Source: Terripilifer ovatus (lineage in GTDB: Bacteria > Pseudomonadota > Alphaproteobacteria > Rhizobiales > Beijerinckiaceae). Taken from it: DNA of 64,000 bases. The first letter of the stretch is position 1. Each line of letters opens with the position of its first letter. The stretch lies in NCBI GenBank assembly GCA_029222685.1, contig JARHVB010000002.1:62001-126000 (forward strand), read 5' to 3'. The notes under the pieces are model-generated. The model saw only the letters and a program-made list of their open reading frames with translations. It searched no databases and was not told the DNA's origin. A program made the translations under genes and the position numbers. Positions 51,662 to 61,130 of the stretch are shown one piece after another.

Positions 51662-52467
51662 AGCGGTTGCTGGGCATGCTCACCGACACGCTCTCGCAGC
51701 CGAAAGCGACCATCGGTCTGTGGCTGTGCGCGGCCATCGGCGCCGTCGCCCTGCATGCGGGTGGCATCGCCTTTGCGATCGGCTATGCGCAGTCGGATGC
51801 GTCGGAGGAGGAACTCGGCGCGCCGGCCATCGAGATCGGGCTTGAGCTGGCGTCGCCGAAGCTCGAGCCGACCGATCTGCCGCCGGGACCGGAGGCAGAG
51901 GCGTCTGCCGCCTCGCAGGCGGTGATGGAACAGAAGGCCGAGGTCGAGAAGACCGATCTGCCGAAGGCCGAGGCCACCGAGACGGAAGATCCGGACCGCC
52001 TGGTTTCGCCTGACGCGCAGGAGAAGCCGAAGGAAGACGAGCCGACGAAAGTCACCGTGCAGGCGACGCAATCGAGCGAATCCGTGGCATCCGAGGCGAC
52101 CGCGCCGCCGGTGGTGGAGGATCAACCCGAGGCGACCAAGTCGGCCGCGCCCGTTCAGGGCACGGGCAAGAGCGCCCAGCGCATCCGCACGACCTGGCAG
52201 AAACAGCTTGTCGCGCATATCGACCGTCACAAGCGCTATCCCGCCGGCGGTGCACGCCGCAGCGTCGTCATCACGCTCCAATTCACGCTCGACAGGCTGG
52301 GTCACGTTCTATCGGTGGATGTGGCCAAGGGCTCCGGCGATGCCGCCTTCGATGCGGCCGCCGTGTCGATGATGCGGCGGTCCGATCCGGTGCCGCCGCC
52401 GCCGCCGCTGGTTGCTGATGAAGGCCTCAGCTTCACGATGCCGATCATCTTCCGCGCCAAAAGCTGA
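51658..52467 (+). CDS. tonB: TonB energy-transducing protein
   Basis: A 269-residue TonB with an N-terminal membrane anchor (TIGLWLCAAIGAVALHAGGIAFAIG) holding the key histidine. A long acidic, Pro/Glu/Lys-rich spacer covers about residues 45-170. A C-terminal domain (about 185-269) contains QLVAHIDRHKRYPAGGARRSVVITLQFTLDRLGHV, including the YP motif. It ends flush against the stop of the convergent WcbI-like gene (52467/52468), so there is no spacer at all. It would energise outer-membrane receptors encoded elsewhere. Confidence 0.92.
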   Translation: MKRLLGMLTDTLSQPKATIGLWLCAAIGAVALHAGGIAFAIGYAQSDASEEELGAPAIEIGLELASPKLEPTDLPPGPEAEASAASQAVMEQKAEVEKTDLPKAEATETEDPDRLVSPDAQEKPKEDEPTKVTVQATQSSESVASEATAPPVVEDQPEATKSAAPVQGTGKSAQRIRTTWQKQLVAHIDRHKRYPAGGARRSVVITLQFTLDRLGHVLSVDVAKGSGDAAFDAAAVSMMRRSDPVPPPPPLVADEGLSFTMPIIFRAKS

Positions 52468-53454
52468 TCAGGCTTTCGCGCGTGAGCGGAAGAGATCGCA
52501 GATCTCCGACGATTTGAGCCAGCCTTCGATGCGCGGATGGCTGACCGCCGCAGCGCCCGCTTTGATATAGGACTCATAGCTGATCGCGACGAAGTCCTCG
52601 AGCGCGTAGAAGTAAGGCTTGTTCTTGGGGCCGGGATGACTGGCCCGCTTGAACACATGATCGCCCTTCAGGCCAAGCCGCTGCGCAATAGCGGGATAAA
52701 CCGGAAGCACCACATCGTCGGCCAGGCGATCGACCGCGTAATGGGGGAATTCCACATCGCGTGTGGCGACGCCGGCCTTGTCGAGAAGCTGTCGGCCGAT
52801 ATCGAACATCACATGCGCCTTGGGGTGGATCGGCGCGTGCATGAAGCAGCCGGTCCGCATCCAGCGCACCATATCGCGCGTATAATCGAGGCCGCATTCC
52901 TTGCTGACGCGGATCATTTCGTCCCAGGATGCCTGCCAGACATCGAAATAGCCCAGCGCTTCGTAGACATCCTCGCGCAGCAGTGCGATCGCGGCCGATT
53001 GCGGGAGACCCAATCGGAAAGCGGTGGCGACGATGGCGGAATGGGCGACGCCGAACACGTTCATGATCGGGCGCGGCGCGTGTTCGGCCTGCAGATGAAT
53101 GAAATCCGGATGGAAGCCGCCAAAGTAGAAGAGCGGAAACCAGTGCGCCTGCGGCAGCAGCCGTTCAAGCGCCAGGGAATCGTTGCCCTTCAGATGATTG
53201 GAGATATGGCGCAAACCGAACACATAATCGTAGTCGCGCAGAACCCTGGCCAGCAGGTCGGGCGTGGTGCGATTGCCGAGCAGGATCTGGATCGGCTCGA
53301 CGGTCGCGCCCGCAACGAGCATGTCCATCGCGTAAGCGATTCCGAAGGTTTGACAATTCGCCACGACCGCGATGCGGGGACCAGACGGCCGCGGGCCGGT
53401 GAGCTGTCGCAGCCGCATTTTGAGCACACGACGATCATATTCAGAAAGCATCAA
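52468..53454 (-). CDS. WcbI-like polysaccharide-modifying protein
   Basis: A 328-residue protein with the WcbI fold signature: RIAVVANCQTFGIAYAMDMLV near residue 27, YVFGLRHISNHLKG, and PHYAVDRLADDVVLPVYPAIAQRLGL. WcbI-type proteins bind coenzyme A and are proposed to acylate capsule or surface sugars; a conserved Cys (in ANCQ) and His form the active site. No signal or membrane helix is clear. It diverges from the GSCFA gene, and both families are linked to acyl modification of surface polymers. Confidence 0.8.
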   Translation of the reverse strand: MMLSEYDRRVLKMRLRQLTGPRPSGPRIAVVANCQTFGIAYAMDMLVAGATVEPIQILLGNRTTPDLLARVLRDYDYVFGLRHISNHLKGNDSLALERLLPQAHWFPLFYFGGFHPDFIHLQAEHAPRPIMNVFGVAHSAIVATAFRLGLPQSAAIALLREDVYEALGYFDVWQASWDEMIRVSKECGLDYTRDMVRWMRTGCFMHAPIHPKAHVMFDIGRQLLDKAGVATRDVEFPHYAVDRLADDVVLPVYPAIAQRLGLKGDHVFKRASHPGPKNKPYFYALEDFVAISYESYIKAGAAAVSHPRIEGWLKSSEICDLFRSRAKA

Positions 53455-53509
53455 GACTCCTGGTGTGGTGAGCTAGGTTCAGATCAAGCTCGGATAGATG
53501 GTGTTGCCA

Positions 53510-54574
53510 ATGGCGAGAGGTCCTTACAATAATCTGCCGCCGCACCGGTTCTGGCGTGCGGCCGTCTCGTCGGTGCCCCCCTTCGCGGTCGATCCGATTG
53601 TTTCTACGCCGTTCACCATCGGCGCCGCCGATCGCGTCGCGTCCGCGGGCAGTTGTTTTGCCCAGCATGTGGCAAAACGGCTTCAGGCCAGCGGATATGT
53701 CTATTACGTGCCGGAATCAGCTCCACCAGGCCTCTCCGCAAGCGCAGCGGCGCAGCGCAATTTCAGCGTGTTTTCCTGTCGTTATGGAAACATCTACACA
53801 ACGGCGCAATTGCGGCAGACGTTCGATCGCGCGTTCGGCCGGCTGACGCCGGAGATTGATGCCTGGACCCGTCCTGACGGGCGGATCGTCGATCCCTATC
53901 GTCCGCTGATCGAGCCGGACGGCTATAAAACGATCGAAGCCATGCATGCCGCTCGCGAAGAGCACTTACGCCATGTGCGCGAGATGTTCGAACGGCTCGA
54001 TGTGTTCGTTTTCACGCTCGGCCAGACGGAGCATTGGCGGGCGCGCAGCGATGGCGTCGTCGTTCCCGTCGCCCCTGGCGTTTCGGGCGGCGCGTTCGAC
54101 GAGAGTACGTATGAATTTCACAATGCGCGCGCCACCGAAGCGTTGGATGACATGCTGGCCTTCATCGACAGCCTGCGTGCGATCAATCCCAAGAGCCGCG
54201 TCATTCTGTCGGTGTCGCCGGTGTCGCTGCTGGCGACCTATGAGGACAGGCACGCGCTTGTCGCCAATTGCTACACCAAATCGGCGCTGCGAGTTGTCGC
54301 CGAAGAGGTCTGCCGGGCACGGCCCAGCATCGCTTATTTTCCGTCGTATGAAATCATCACCGCGCCCTTCAACGCAGCGCGCGCCTTCGCCGAGGATCAG
54401 CGCGAGGTGACGGACGTCGGCGTGGAAATGGCGATGCAGACCTTCTTCGCGCATTTCACCGAAGGCGCGCGGAAGACGCCGGCTCGCTTTCAGTCGGCCA
54501 CGTTCGATGCGGCGTCGGAATTCGCCAGAGCGTCGAACATAGTGTGTGACGAGGTTGCCATTGAGGGGTCGTAG
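53510..54574 (+). CDS. GSCFA domain protein
   Basis: About 354 residues with the GSCFA motif at the N-terminus (DRVASAGSCFAQHVAKRLQASGY), an SGNH/GDSL-type serine-cysteine nucleophile region. Later come DVFVFTLGQTEHWRA, RVILSVSPVSLLATYEDRHALVANCYTKSALRVVAEE and FPSYEIITA. In SGNH hydrolases these supply the oxyanion Gly/Asn and catalytic His. GSCFA proteins are thought to add or remove acyl groups on glycans. ATG 53510 is chosen over ATG 53498 (MVLPMARG) because of family starts, but the ribosome site is weak in both. A 55-base divergent gap separates it from the WcbI-like gene. Confidence 0.82.
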   Translation: MARGPYNNLPPHRFWRAAVSSVPPFAVDPIVSTPFTIGAADRVASAGSCFAQHVAKRLQASGYVYYVPESAPPGLSASAAAQRNFSVFSCRYGNIYTTAQLRQTFDRAFGRLTPEIDAWTRPDGRIVDPYRPLIEPDGYKTIEAMHAAREEHLRHVREMFERLDVFVFTLGQTEHWRARSDGVVVPVAPGVSGGAFDESTYEFHNARATEALDDMLAFIDSLRAINPKSRVILSVSPVSLLATYEDRHALVANCYTKSALRVVAEEVCRARPSIAYFPSYEIITAPFNAARAFAEDQREVTDVGVEMAMQTFFAHFTEGARKTPARFQSATFDAASEFARASNIVCDEVAIEGS

Positions 54575-54599
54575 GCGAAATGCCACAATCAACCAACCG

Positions 54600-54737
54600 C
54601 GTCATGCCCGCGCTTGTCGCGTGTATCCACGCCGTGACGTTGCCTCTTAGTTGCAAGAGAGGCCGACGGTACAGGTCTTTCTTTCGATGGTGAAGCACAC
54701 CACGGCGTGGGTGGCCGGGACAAGCCCGGCCATGACG
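54600..54737. repeat. Rhizobial extragenic repeat with outer palindrome
   Basis: The ends GTCATGCC and GGCCATGAC form an imperfect outer inverted pair, and GGCCGGG (54713-54719) with CCCGGCC (54725-54731) is a perfect inner stem. False translation gives RHGRACPGHPRRG, a string seen wherever this repeat occurs in Bradyrhizobium-like genomes. It lies in the 215-bp gap between GSCFA and the cyclodeaminase gene. Confidence 0.6.
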
Positions 54738-54789
54738 GTTGAGAGATTCGTGCGCGACTCCCGGACGCTGCAATCTGGTGCGTCGACCC

Positions 54790-55863
54790 CTACGGATGCA
54801 CGTCCTCGGTGAACCAGTCGGTCGGCAGATCGTGGCCGAGGCCTTGATCGCGTGCCTTCTGGTAGATGAGCGCGCCGACGGCGGCGAATTGATAGCCGAG
54901 GCCGAGATTGTTGAGAAAGCAGGTGGCTTCGTCGTCGCTCTGGCGGCCTTGCGCTTCGCCGATGATCAATTGGGGCAGGGACGGCAGTTTGGCGAAGTCG
55001 ATCTGCGACGCGTTTTTCCAGCCCTTGTTGCCTTCGTCCTCGGGCAGGGTCAGACCTTTCGACAGGGTATGCATCGGCTTGCCGTCGTGGGTGTGAACGA
55101 AGACGCGTTCGCAGCGCAAGATGGCGGCGGGCTCGACTTCCGGCCGCTTGATCGAACTGAGATGCATGCCGGGCCTGATCCATTTTTCGAAGAAGATCGG
55201 ATCGACCGTGTTGCTGGCGCACATGACGATGTCAGCGCCGGCGATGGCCTCTTCCGGCTGGGCGACGGGGATCACATCCACGCCGAGCATCTGCGTCATC
55301 TCGGCTGAAAATTTCTCGCGGTTTTCAGCGCTCGGGCTGTAGCAGCGGATCGTGTCGATCTGGCGCACGGCACAGGCGGCGAGCAATTGCGCACCGGCCT
55401 GCCAGCCGGACCCCAGAATGCCGATCGAGCGGGCGTTGTTGCGCGCAAGATATTTGATGCCCAGGCCGTTGGCGGCGCCGACTCTCATGCGCTGCATCAC
55501 GCCGTCGGGCATGATGGCGAGCGGTTCGCCGGTCTCGCTCGAAAATAAGAGGACCAAGCCGGTGAATCGGGCATTGGGGGCGGCGGGAACCTTGACCCTG
55601 CGCATGTTGTTGCCGACCTTCGGCCAGGTGACGATATCCGAATTGATGCGCACGGCGCCGACGCCAAGCGCCGGGGCGACCCCGTCCATGGATTTCAGGC
55701 TGTAGAGCGCATCGCCGCGATTTGTCTCGGTGATGGTATCGGAGCGCGTCCGCGTGATGCCGCGGCCATGGCCCAGCTCGGCATAGGCCTCGTCCAGAAC
55801 GGCGATGCAATCGGCCATGTTCAGCACCGATGCGACATCGGCGTTGGAAAGAATCAGCGTCAT
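54790..55863 (-). CDS. Ornithine cyclodeaminase/mu-crystallin family enzyme
   Basis: A 357-residue NAD-binding enzyme. The substrate domain includes RTRSDTITE and RVGAANGLGIKYLARNN. The Rossmann glycine motif is SIGILGSGWQAGAQLLAACAV. Downstream comes GADIVMCASNTVDPIFFEKWIRPGMHLSS and then SLPQLIIGEAQGRQSDDEATCFLNNLGLGYQFAA. The family includes ornithine cyclodeaminase, alanine dehydrogenase, ketimine reductases and proteins annotated as tyramine oxidase subunit B, which this sequence resembles. It is transcribed alone, away from the TetR-RND operon. Its exact reaction cannot be fixed. Confidence 0.85.
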   Translation of the reverse strand: MTLILSNADVASVLNMADCIAVLDEAYAELGHGRGITRTRSDTITETNRGDALYSLKSMDGVAPALGVGAVRINSDIVTWPKVGNNMRRVKVPAAPNARFTGLVLLFSSETGEPLAIMPDGVMQRMRVGAANGLGIKYLARNNARSIGILGSGWQAGAQLLAACAVRQIDTIRCYSPSAENREKFSAEMTQMLGVDVIPVAQPEEAIAGADIVMCASNTVDPIFFEKWIRPGMHLSSIKRPEVEPAAILRCERVFVHTHDGKPMHTLSKGLTLPEDEGNKGWKNASQIDFAKLPSLPQLIIGEAQGRQSDDEATCFLNNLGLGYQFAAVGALIYQKARDQGLGHDLPTDWFTEDVHP

Positions 55864-56039
55864 CCTTGGGTCCTCCCGTCTTTTCTGTCTTCGCTATCTC
55901 GCGATCGGCGCGTTCGCGCAATGCTCACGCAATAAATGTCGGATTGGATGCGGATCTTGACATGTTTCGGAACTTAACATCATAATGAATGATCGTTCGT
56001 TTTTTATAAATGCCCAGTTTCAGCCGAGAGCGACCTCAA

Positions 56040-56693
56040 GTGCCCAAGATTTCTAATGAAAAGCAGCAGGAACGACGTGATCATATCCTCGAAGCAGCAG
56101 AGACCTGTTTCGCGCACTCCGGCTTTCATCGCACCACGATGAGCGATATCTGCCGGGAGGCCAGGATTTCGGCAGGCGCGCTGTACTTATATTTCGATTC
56201 CAAGGAAGCGCTGATCGAGGGCATCGTCGCGCGCGATCGCGACGAGTTCCTGGCTTCGTTTGCCGCCATCGCAGGTGAGGGCGATCTGTTCACTGGGCTG
56301 GCGGCGCTGATGGACGAATGCGTCGTCAACCGGCCGCCGCACAAGATCGTCCTGTTCCTGGAAATAGGCCTTGAGGCGACCCGCAATCCTGCCGTCGCCA
56401 AGACCCTCACCCATTGCGATGCCGTCATCGCCGCTTCGCTCGTCGAATTGCTGGAGCGCGCCAAGGCCGCGGGACAGATCAATCCCTCCGTTCCCATCGA
56501 GGAGGCGGTCAACGCCATGTCGGTCATTGCCGATGGCCTGTTCTGGCGGTCGGCCACCCAGCCTCGTTTCGATGTAGCGGCGGCGGGCAACACCGTTCTG
56601 CTGATGATCGCGGCGCTGCTGCGGCCAACGCAGAACGCCGGCGCCGATGTTCGTGCTGCCTCCGGCGGCGTCTTGAAGGAAACGTTCCAATGA
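56040..56693 (+). CDS. TetR-family regulator of RND operon 2
   Basis: About 217 residues with HTH RRDHILEAAETCFAHSGFHRTTMSDICREARISAGALYLYFDSKEALIEGIV and a BetI/AcrR-like C-terminal helical domain. GTG 56040 (VPKISNEKQQERR) gives a family-typical start; ATG 56010 is possible, neither with a strong ribosome site. Unusually, the regulator leads the operon and overlaps the adaptor gene by ATGA (56690-56693), so it is made with the pump and would repress its own promoter in the 176-bp gap upstream. Confidence 0.87.
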   Translation: MPKISNEKQQERRDHILEAAETCFAHSGFHRTTMSDICREARISAGALYLYFDSKEALIEGIVARDRDEFLASFAAIAGEGDLFTGLAALMDECVVNRPPHKIVLFLEIGLEATRNPAVAKTLTHCDAVIAASLVELLERAKAAGQINPSVPIEEAVNAMSVIADGLFWRSATQPRFDVAAAGNTVLLMIAALLRPTQNAGADVRAASGGVLKETFQ

Positions 56694-57889
56694 TCAAGCG
56701 TGGTTTGATCGCATCCGGTTTAACAGCAATCGCCATCGTCGGCCTTGCCGCGGCATGGCAATTCGGCACCGCGCAGGCAGCGCGCCCCGAGGGGAAGGCT
56801 GCTGCTAAAATCGTTGCGCAGCCAATCACGGTTTCTTCGGCGCGCCACACCCGTATCGTCGAAACCGTTCTGGCCACAGGCACGCTGGTGCCACGCAACG
56901 AAGTACTGATCGGGCCGGAAATCGAAGGTCTGCGCATCGTCCAGATTCTGGCCGAAGAAGGCGACCGGATCGAGCGCGGCGCCGTGCTCGTCCGCCTGCA
57001 GCGCGATGCGCTCGATGCGCAACTGGCGCAGTCCGATGCCTCGCTCCTGAAGGCCGATGCCGCCATCGCGCAGGCGAAGAGCCAGATCGCGCAGATCGAT
57101 GCCAATGTCGGCTGGACCAAGGTCGATCTCGAACGGGCGAAGTCGCTGCTGGCGCGCGGCGCCTCGACGCAGGCGGCCGTCGATCAGAAGAACGCCTCCG
57201 CGATCGGCGCCCAGGCGCAGATGCGCGCGGCCCAGGACGCGCTCAATGTCGCCCAGGCTGACAAGGCCAATCTGCAGGCGCAGCGGCGCGAGCTGCAGGT
57301 GCGGATCGCGCGCACCGAGGTGCGTTCGCCTGCGGCCGGCATTGTCTCGCGCCGGTCGGCGAAACTCGGCGCCGTCGCCAGCTCGGCCGGCGATCCCTTG
57401 TTCCGCATCATCGAGAACGGCAATGTCGAACTGGAGGCAGAGGTGCCGGAAGCGCGTATCGGCGGTTTGCGCGTGGGGCAGAAGGCCGTTGTCACCACGG
57501 CGGATGGATCGAGCGTGGACGGCAAGGTGCGCCTGGCCGCCAGCGAGGTCGATCGCAATACCCGGCTCGGGCGCGTGCGCATCTCGCTGGCATCGTCGGA
57601 GAATGTAAAGATCGGCTCGTTTGCCCGCGGTCAGATCGAGATCAGGCAGGCCGACGCCCTGACGATCCCGGCGAGCGCGCTGCTCTATGACAACGGCGCC
57701 CCCTACGTGCTGACCGCGCTCGACGGTGTCGTTCATTCCAAGCCGATCGAACTCGGTCTTATCGATGCCGGACGCGCCGAAGTGCGCAGCGGGCTCGAGG
57801 TCGGCGAGGACGTCGTGACGCGGGCCGGCGCATTTCTGCGGCCCGGCGATGCCGTCGTGCCCGTGCAGCAGAAAGCCGGAGCGCTGTAA
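56690..57889 (+). CDS. RND efflux periplasmic adaptor of operon 2
   Basis: A 399-residue membrane fusion protein: N-terminal anchor/signal, a lipoyl half-motif pair (GTLVPRNEVLIGPEIEGLRIVQILAEEGDRIERGAVLVRL and ARTEVRSPAAGIVSRRSAKLGAVAS), a long coiled coil between (about residues 110-195), and a C-terminal barrel (GNVELEAEVPEARIGGLRVGQKAVVTTADG). It resembles the MdtA/HlyD-like adaptors of HAE1 pumps. It shares one base (TAATG) with the pump gene. Confidence 0.9.
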   Translation: MIKRGLIASGLTAIAIVGLAAAWQFGTAQAARPEGKAAAKIVAQPITVSSARHTRIVETVLATGTLVPRNEVLIGPEIEGLRIVQILAEEGDRIERGAVLVRLQRDALDAQLAQSDASLLKADAAIAQAKSQIAQIDANVGWTKVDLERAKSLLARGASTQAAVDQKNASAIGAQAQMRAAQDALNVAQADKANLQAQRRELQVRIARTEVRSPAAGIVSRRSAKLGAVASSAGDPLFRIIENGNVELEAEVPEARIGGLRVGQKAVVTTADGSSVDGKVRLAASEVDRNTRLGRVRISLASSENVKIGSFARGQIEIRQADALTIPASALLYDNGAPYVLTALDGVVHSKPIELGLIDAGRAEVRSGLEVGEDVVTRAGAFLRPGDAVVPVQQKAGAL

Positions 57890-60800
57890 TGTCCATGAAC
57901 ATTTCGGCCTGGTCGATCCGCAAGCCGATTCCGGCGCTGGTGCTGTTCGTCGTTCTGACGATCCTCGGCCTGTTCTCGTTCTCGCAATTGCCGGTGACGC
58001 GCTTTCCCAACGTCGATATTCCCATTGTCTCGGTGACGATCAACCAGCCCGGCGCGGCACCGTCGGAACTCGAAACCCAGGTGACGAAGAAGATCGAGGA
58101 TGCCGTCTCCGGCGTCGTCGGCATCAACCATATCATCTCGTCCATATCCGATGGGTTGTCGACGACCACCATCGAATTCCGCATTGAAGTGAATTCGGAT
58201 CGCGCGCTCAACGACGTCAAGGATGCGGTTGCACGCATCAGGGCGGATCTGCCGCGCGATATCCTCGAGCCGATCACCCAGCGTGTCGACATCACCGGCC
58301 TGCCCATCGTCACTTATGCGGTGTCTTCGGCAGGGATGTCGATCGAGCAATTGTCATGGTTCGTCGACGACGTCGCCGCGCGCACGCTTCAGAACGTGCG
58401 CGGCGTCGGCGGTGTGTCGCGTATCGGTGGTGTCGATCGCGAGATCCATATCGATCTCGATCCCGACCGCTTGCTGTCGCTTGGCGTTACCGCGGGCGAA
58501 GTCAGCCGCCAGCTGCGGTCGATGAATGTCGATATCGGCGGTGGCCGCGGTGAGTTGTCGGGACAGGAGCAATCGATCCGCACCCTGGCCGGCACGCGCA
58601 CGGTCGACGACCTGGCGCAGACCACCATCGTTCTGGCCGGCGGCCGAAAGGTCAAACTCGCCGATCTCGGAACCGTGTCCGATACGGCGGCGGAACAGCG
58701 CCGCTTCGCCAGGCTCGACGGCCGATCCGTCGTCGCCTTCGGCGTCACACGCGCGACCGGCGCCAGCGATGTCGTGGTGTCGGCCGAGGTCGCCAGGCGG
58801 ATCGCCAGTCTCAGGGAAAAATATCCCGACGTTTCGATGGAGCTGATCGACAGCTATGTCGACTATACCGTCGGCAACTATGAATCGGCGATGCAATCGT
58901 TGCTCGAAGGTGCCGCGCTCTCCGTCTTCGTCGTGCTGATCTTCCTGCGCGATTTCCGCGCCACCCTGATCACCGCGATCGCCTTGCCGCTGTCGGTGAT
59001 CCCGACATTCTTCGCGCTCGACGCGATGGGTTTTTCGCTCAACCTGGTCAGCCTGCTGGCGCTGACGCTCGCGACCGGTATCCTCGTCGATGATGCCATT
59101 GTCGAGATCGAGAATATCGTGCGGCACATGCATATGGGCAAATCGCCCTATCGTGCCGCGCTTGAGGCCGCCGATGAAATCGGCCTTGCGGTCATCGCCA
59201 TCACACTGACGATCGTCGCCGTGTTCGCGCCCGTCAGCTTCATGGGTGGCATCGCCGGACAATATTTCAAGCAGTTCGGCCTTACCGTTGCCGTGGCGGT
59301 TCTGTTCTCGCTGCTGGTGGCGCGCCTGATCACGCCGATGCTCGCGGCTTATTTCCTGCGGCCGCACAAGGAGCATGTCGCAAAGGAAGGCGCCTTGATG
59401 CGCGCCTACAGCGGCCTGGTGCGCGCCTCTGTGCGCCACCGGTTCGTCACCATCATCGCCGGACTCCTGATTTTCGCTGGCTCGATCATGGCGACAAAAC
59501 TGCTGCCCTCAGGCTTCCTGCCGAGCGAGGACGTGGCCCGCCTGTTGCTCAGCATCGAACTGCCGCCCGGCTCCAAACTTGAGGACACGATAAGGGTCAC
59601 AGACGAAATCGCGCGCAGGCTGCGCGAGCGCCCGGAAGTGACGGGCGTGTTCGTCGACGGTGGCAAGATCGGCCTTGGCGCGCCGGAAATCCGCAAGGCG
59701 CAGTTGACAGTGCATCTGCTGCACAAGAGCAAGCGCGAGAAAACGCAGAAGCAGTTGCAGACCGAGATCGGCGAAGACGTCGCGAAGATGTCCGATATCC
59801 GTAGCTGGTTCATCAACGACAACGGCCAGCGTGCTGTGTCGCTGGTGCTGTCGGGCACGGACAATGCCGCGGTGGAACATGCCGGCGCCGAGATCGCCAG
59901 CCAGATGAAGCGCATTCCGATCATCTCGAATGTCACTTCGGGCGCCGCCCTCGACCGCCCGGAAATTCTCATCGTGCCGCGCACGGACCGCGCCGCCGAT
60001 CTCGGCATTTCCACCGATGCACTGGCAGAAGCCGTTCGCGTCGCCACCATCGGCGATCTCGACGTCAACCTTGCCAAGTATAATGCCGGCGATCGCCTGC
60101 TGCCGATCCGCGTCGCGCTCAAGCGCGATGCACGCGGCGACCTCGACATTCTCTCCAACCTGCGTGTTGCCACCAGCCGGGGCGGTTCGGTTCCGCTCTC
60201 GGCGGTCGCCGACATCCGCTTCGGCCAGGGGCCGGCCAGCATCAACCGTTACGATCGCGTCAGGCGCGTTTCCGTCGAGGCGGACCTGAGCGGAACCGAT
60301 GCTTTGGGCGAAGCCGTTAACGCCATCATGGCGCTGCCGGCGGCGAAGTCGCTGCCGCCGGGCCTGACGCTGAAGGAATCCGGCGACGCTGAAATCATGG
60401 TCGAGGTCTTCCAGGGCTTCGCCAAGGCGATGGGCGCCGGCATTCTCATGGTGCTGGCGGTGCTCGTGCTGCTGTTCGCCAGCGTGCTGCAGCCGATCAC
60501 CATTCTATTCTCGCTGCCGCTGTCCATCGGCGGCGTCATCTTCGCCCTGTTCATCACCGATAAGGCGATTTCGATGCCGGTGGTGATCGGCATGCTGATG
60601 CTGATGGGCATCGTCACCAAAAATGCGATCATGCTGGTCGATTTCGCCATCGAGCAGATCGCGCGCGGCGTCGATCGTATCGACGCCATCGTCGATGCCG
60701 GCCGCAAGCGGGCGCGCCCGATCGTCATGACCACGATCGCCATGGTCGCCGGCATGGGCCCCTCGGCCCTGGGCCATGGCGACGGCGGCGAGTTCCGCGC

Positions 60801-61026
60801 GCCCATGGCGATCGGCGTGATCGGTGGACTGATCGTCTCGACCTTGCTGTCGCTGATCTTCGTCCCGGCGGTGTTCGTCATCATGGACGACGCGTCCAAG
60901 CTCGTCGGACGACTGTTTTCCGGTATCGTCGGACCGCGTGACGAGCCCGAAGAGGCTGTTTCCCATGCCGCGGCGCCCATTGTCCGGGTGCGCGAAGCCG
61001 GTGATAGCCGTCTGGCCGCCGAATAG
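57889..61026 (+). CDS. RND (HAE1) efflux pump of operon 2
   Basis: A 1045-residue intact pump with the twelve-helix RND layout. It opens with ISAWSIRKPIPALVLFVVLTILGLFSFSQLPVTRFPNVD, and the proton-relay aspartates are in TLATGILVDDAIVEIENIVR. GSKLEDTIRVTDEIARRL and the second-half block GIVTKNAIMLVDFAIEQ follow. There is no frameshift, unlike the pump at 41312. The short gap to the acetyltransferase gene contains no clear terminator. No outer-membrane channel is nearby, so TolC-like export would use another locus. Substrate range unknown. Confidence 0.93.
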   Translation: MSMNISAWSIRKPIPALVLFVVLTILGLFSFSQLPVTRFPNVDIPIVSVTINQPGAAPSELETQVTKKIEDAVSGVVGINHIISSISDGLSTTTIEFRIEVNSDRALNDVKDAVARIRADLPRDILEPITQRVDITGLPIVTYAVSSAGMSIEQLSWFVDDVAARTLQNVRGVGGVSRIGGVDREIHIDLDPDRLLSLGVTAGEVSRQLRSMNVDIGGGRGELSGQEQSIRTLAGTRTVDDLAQTTIVLAGGRKVKLADLGTVSDTAAEQRRFARLDGRSVVAFGVTRATGASDVVVSAEVARRIASLREKYPDVSMELIDSYVDYTVGNYESAMQSLLEGAALSVFVVLIFLRDFRATLITAIALPLSVIPTFFALDAMGFSLNLVSLLALTLATGILVDDAIVEIENIVRHMHMGKSPYRAALEAADEIGLAVIAITLTIVAVFAPVSFMGGIAGQYFKQFGLTVAVAVLFSLLVARLITPMLAAYFLRPHKEHVAKEGALMRAYSGLVRASVRHRFVTIIAGLLIFAGSIMATKLLPSGFLPSEDVARLLLSIELPPGSKLEDTIRVTDEIARRLRERPEVTGVFVDGGKIGLGAPEIRKAQLTVHLLHKSKREKTQKQLQTEIGEDVAKMSDIRSWFINDNGQRAVSLVLSGTDNAAVEHAGAEIASQMKRIPIISNVTSGAALDRPEILIVPRTDRAADLGISTDALAEAVRVATIGDLDVNLAKYNAGDRLLPIRVALKRDARGDLDILSNLRVATSRGGSVPLSAVADIRFGQGPASINRYDRVRRVSVEADLSGTDALGEAVNAIMALPAAKSLPPGLTLKESGDAEIMVEVFQGFAKAMGAGILMVLAVLVLLFASVLQPITILFSLPLSIGGVIFALFITDKAISMPVVIGMLMLMGIVTKNAIMLVDFAIEQIARGVDRIDAIVDAGRKRARPIVMTTIAMVAGMGPSALGHGDGGEFRAPMAIGVIGGLIVSTLLSLIFVPAVFVIMDDASKLVGRLFSGIVGPRDEPEEAVSHAAAPIVRVREAGDSRLAAE

Positions 61027-61130
61027 ACGGTCGGTGGCGGAAGCATTTTCAAGCGACGCGGACACCTTTTTGATAAGCTGCCTGCGTTTTCCGATCGGGT
61101 TGGTCGGAGACGCTGTGGCGGCGGTGTGCA

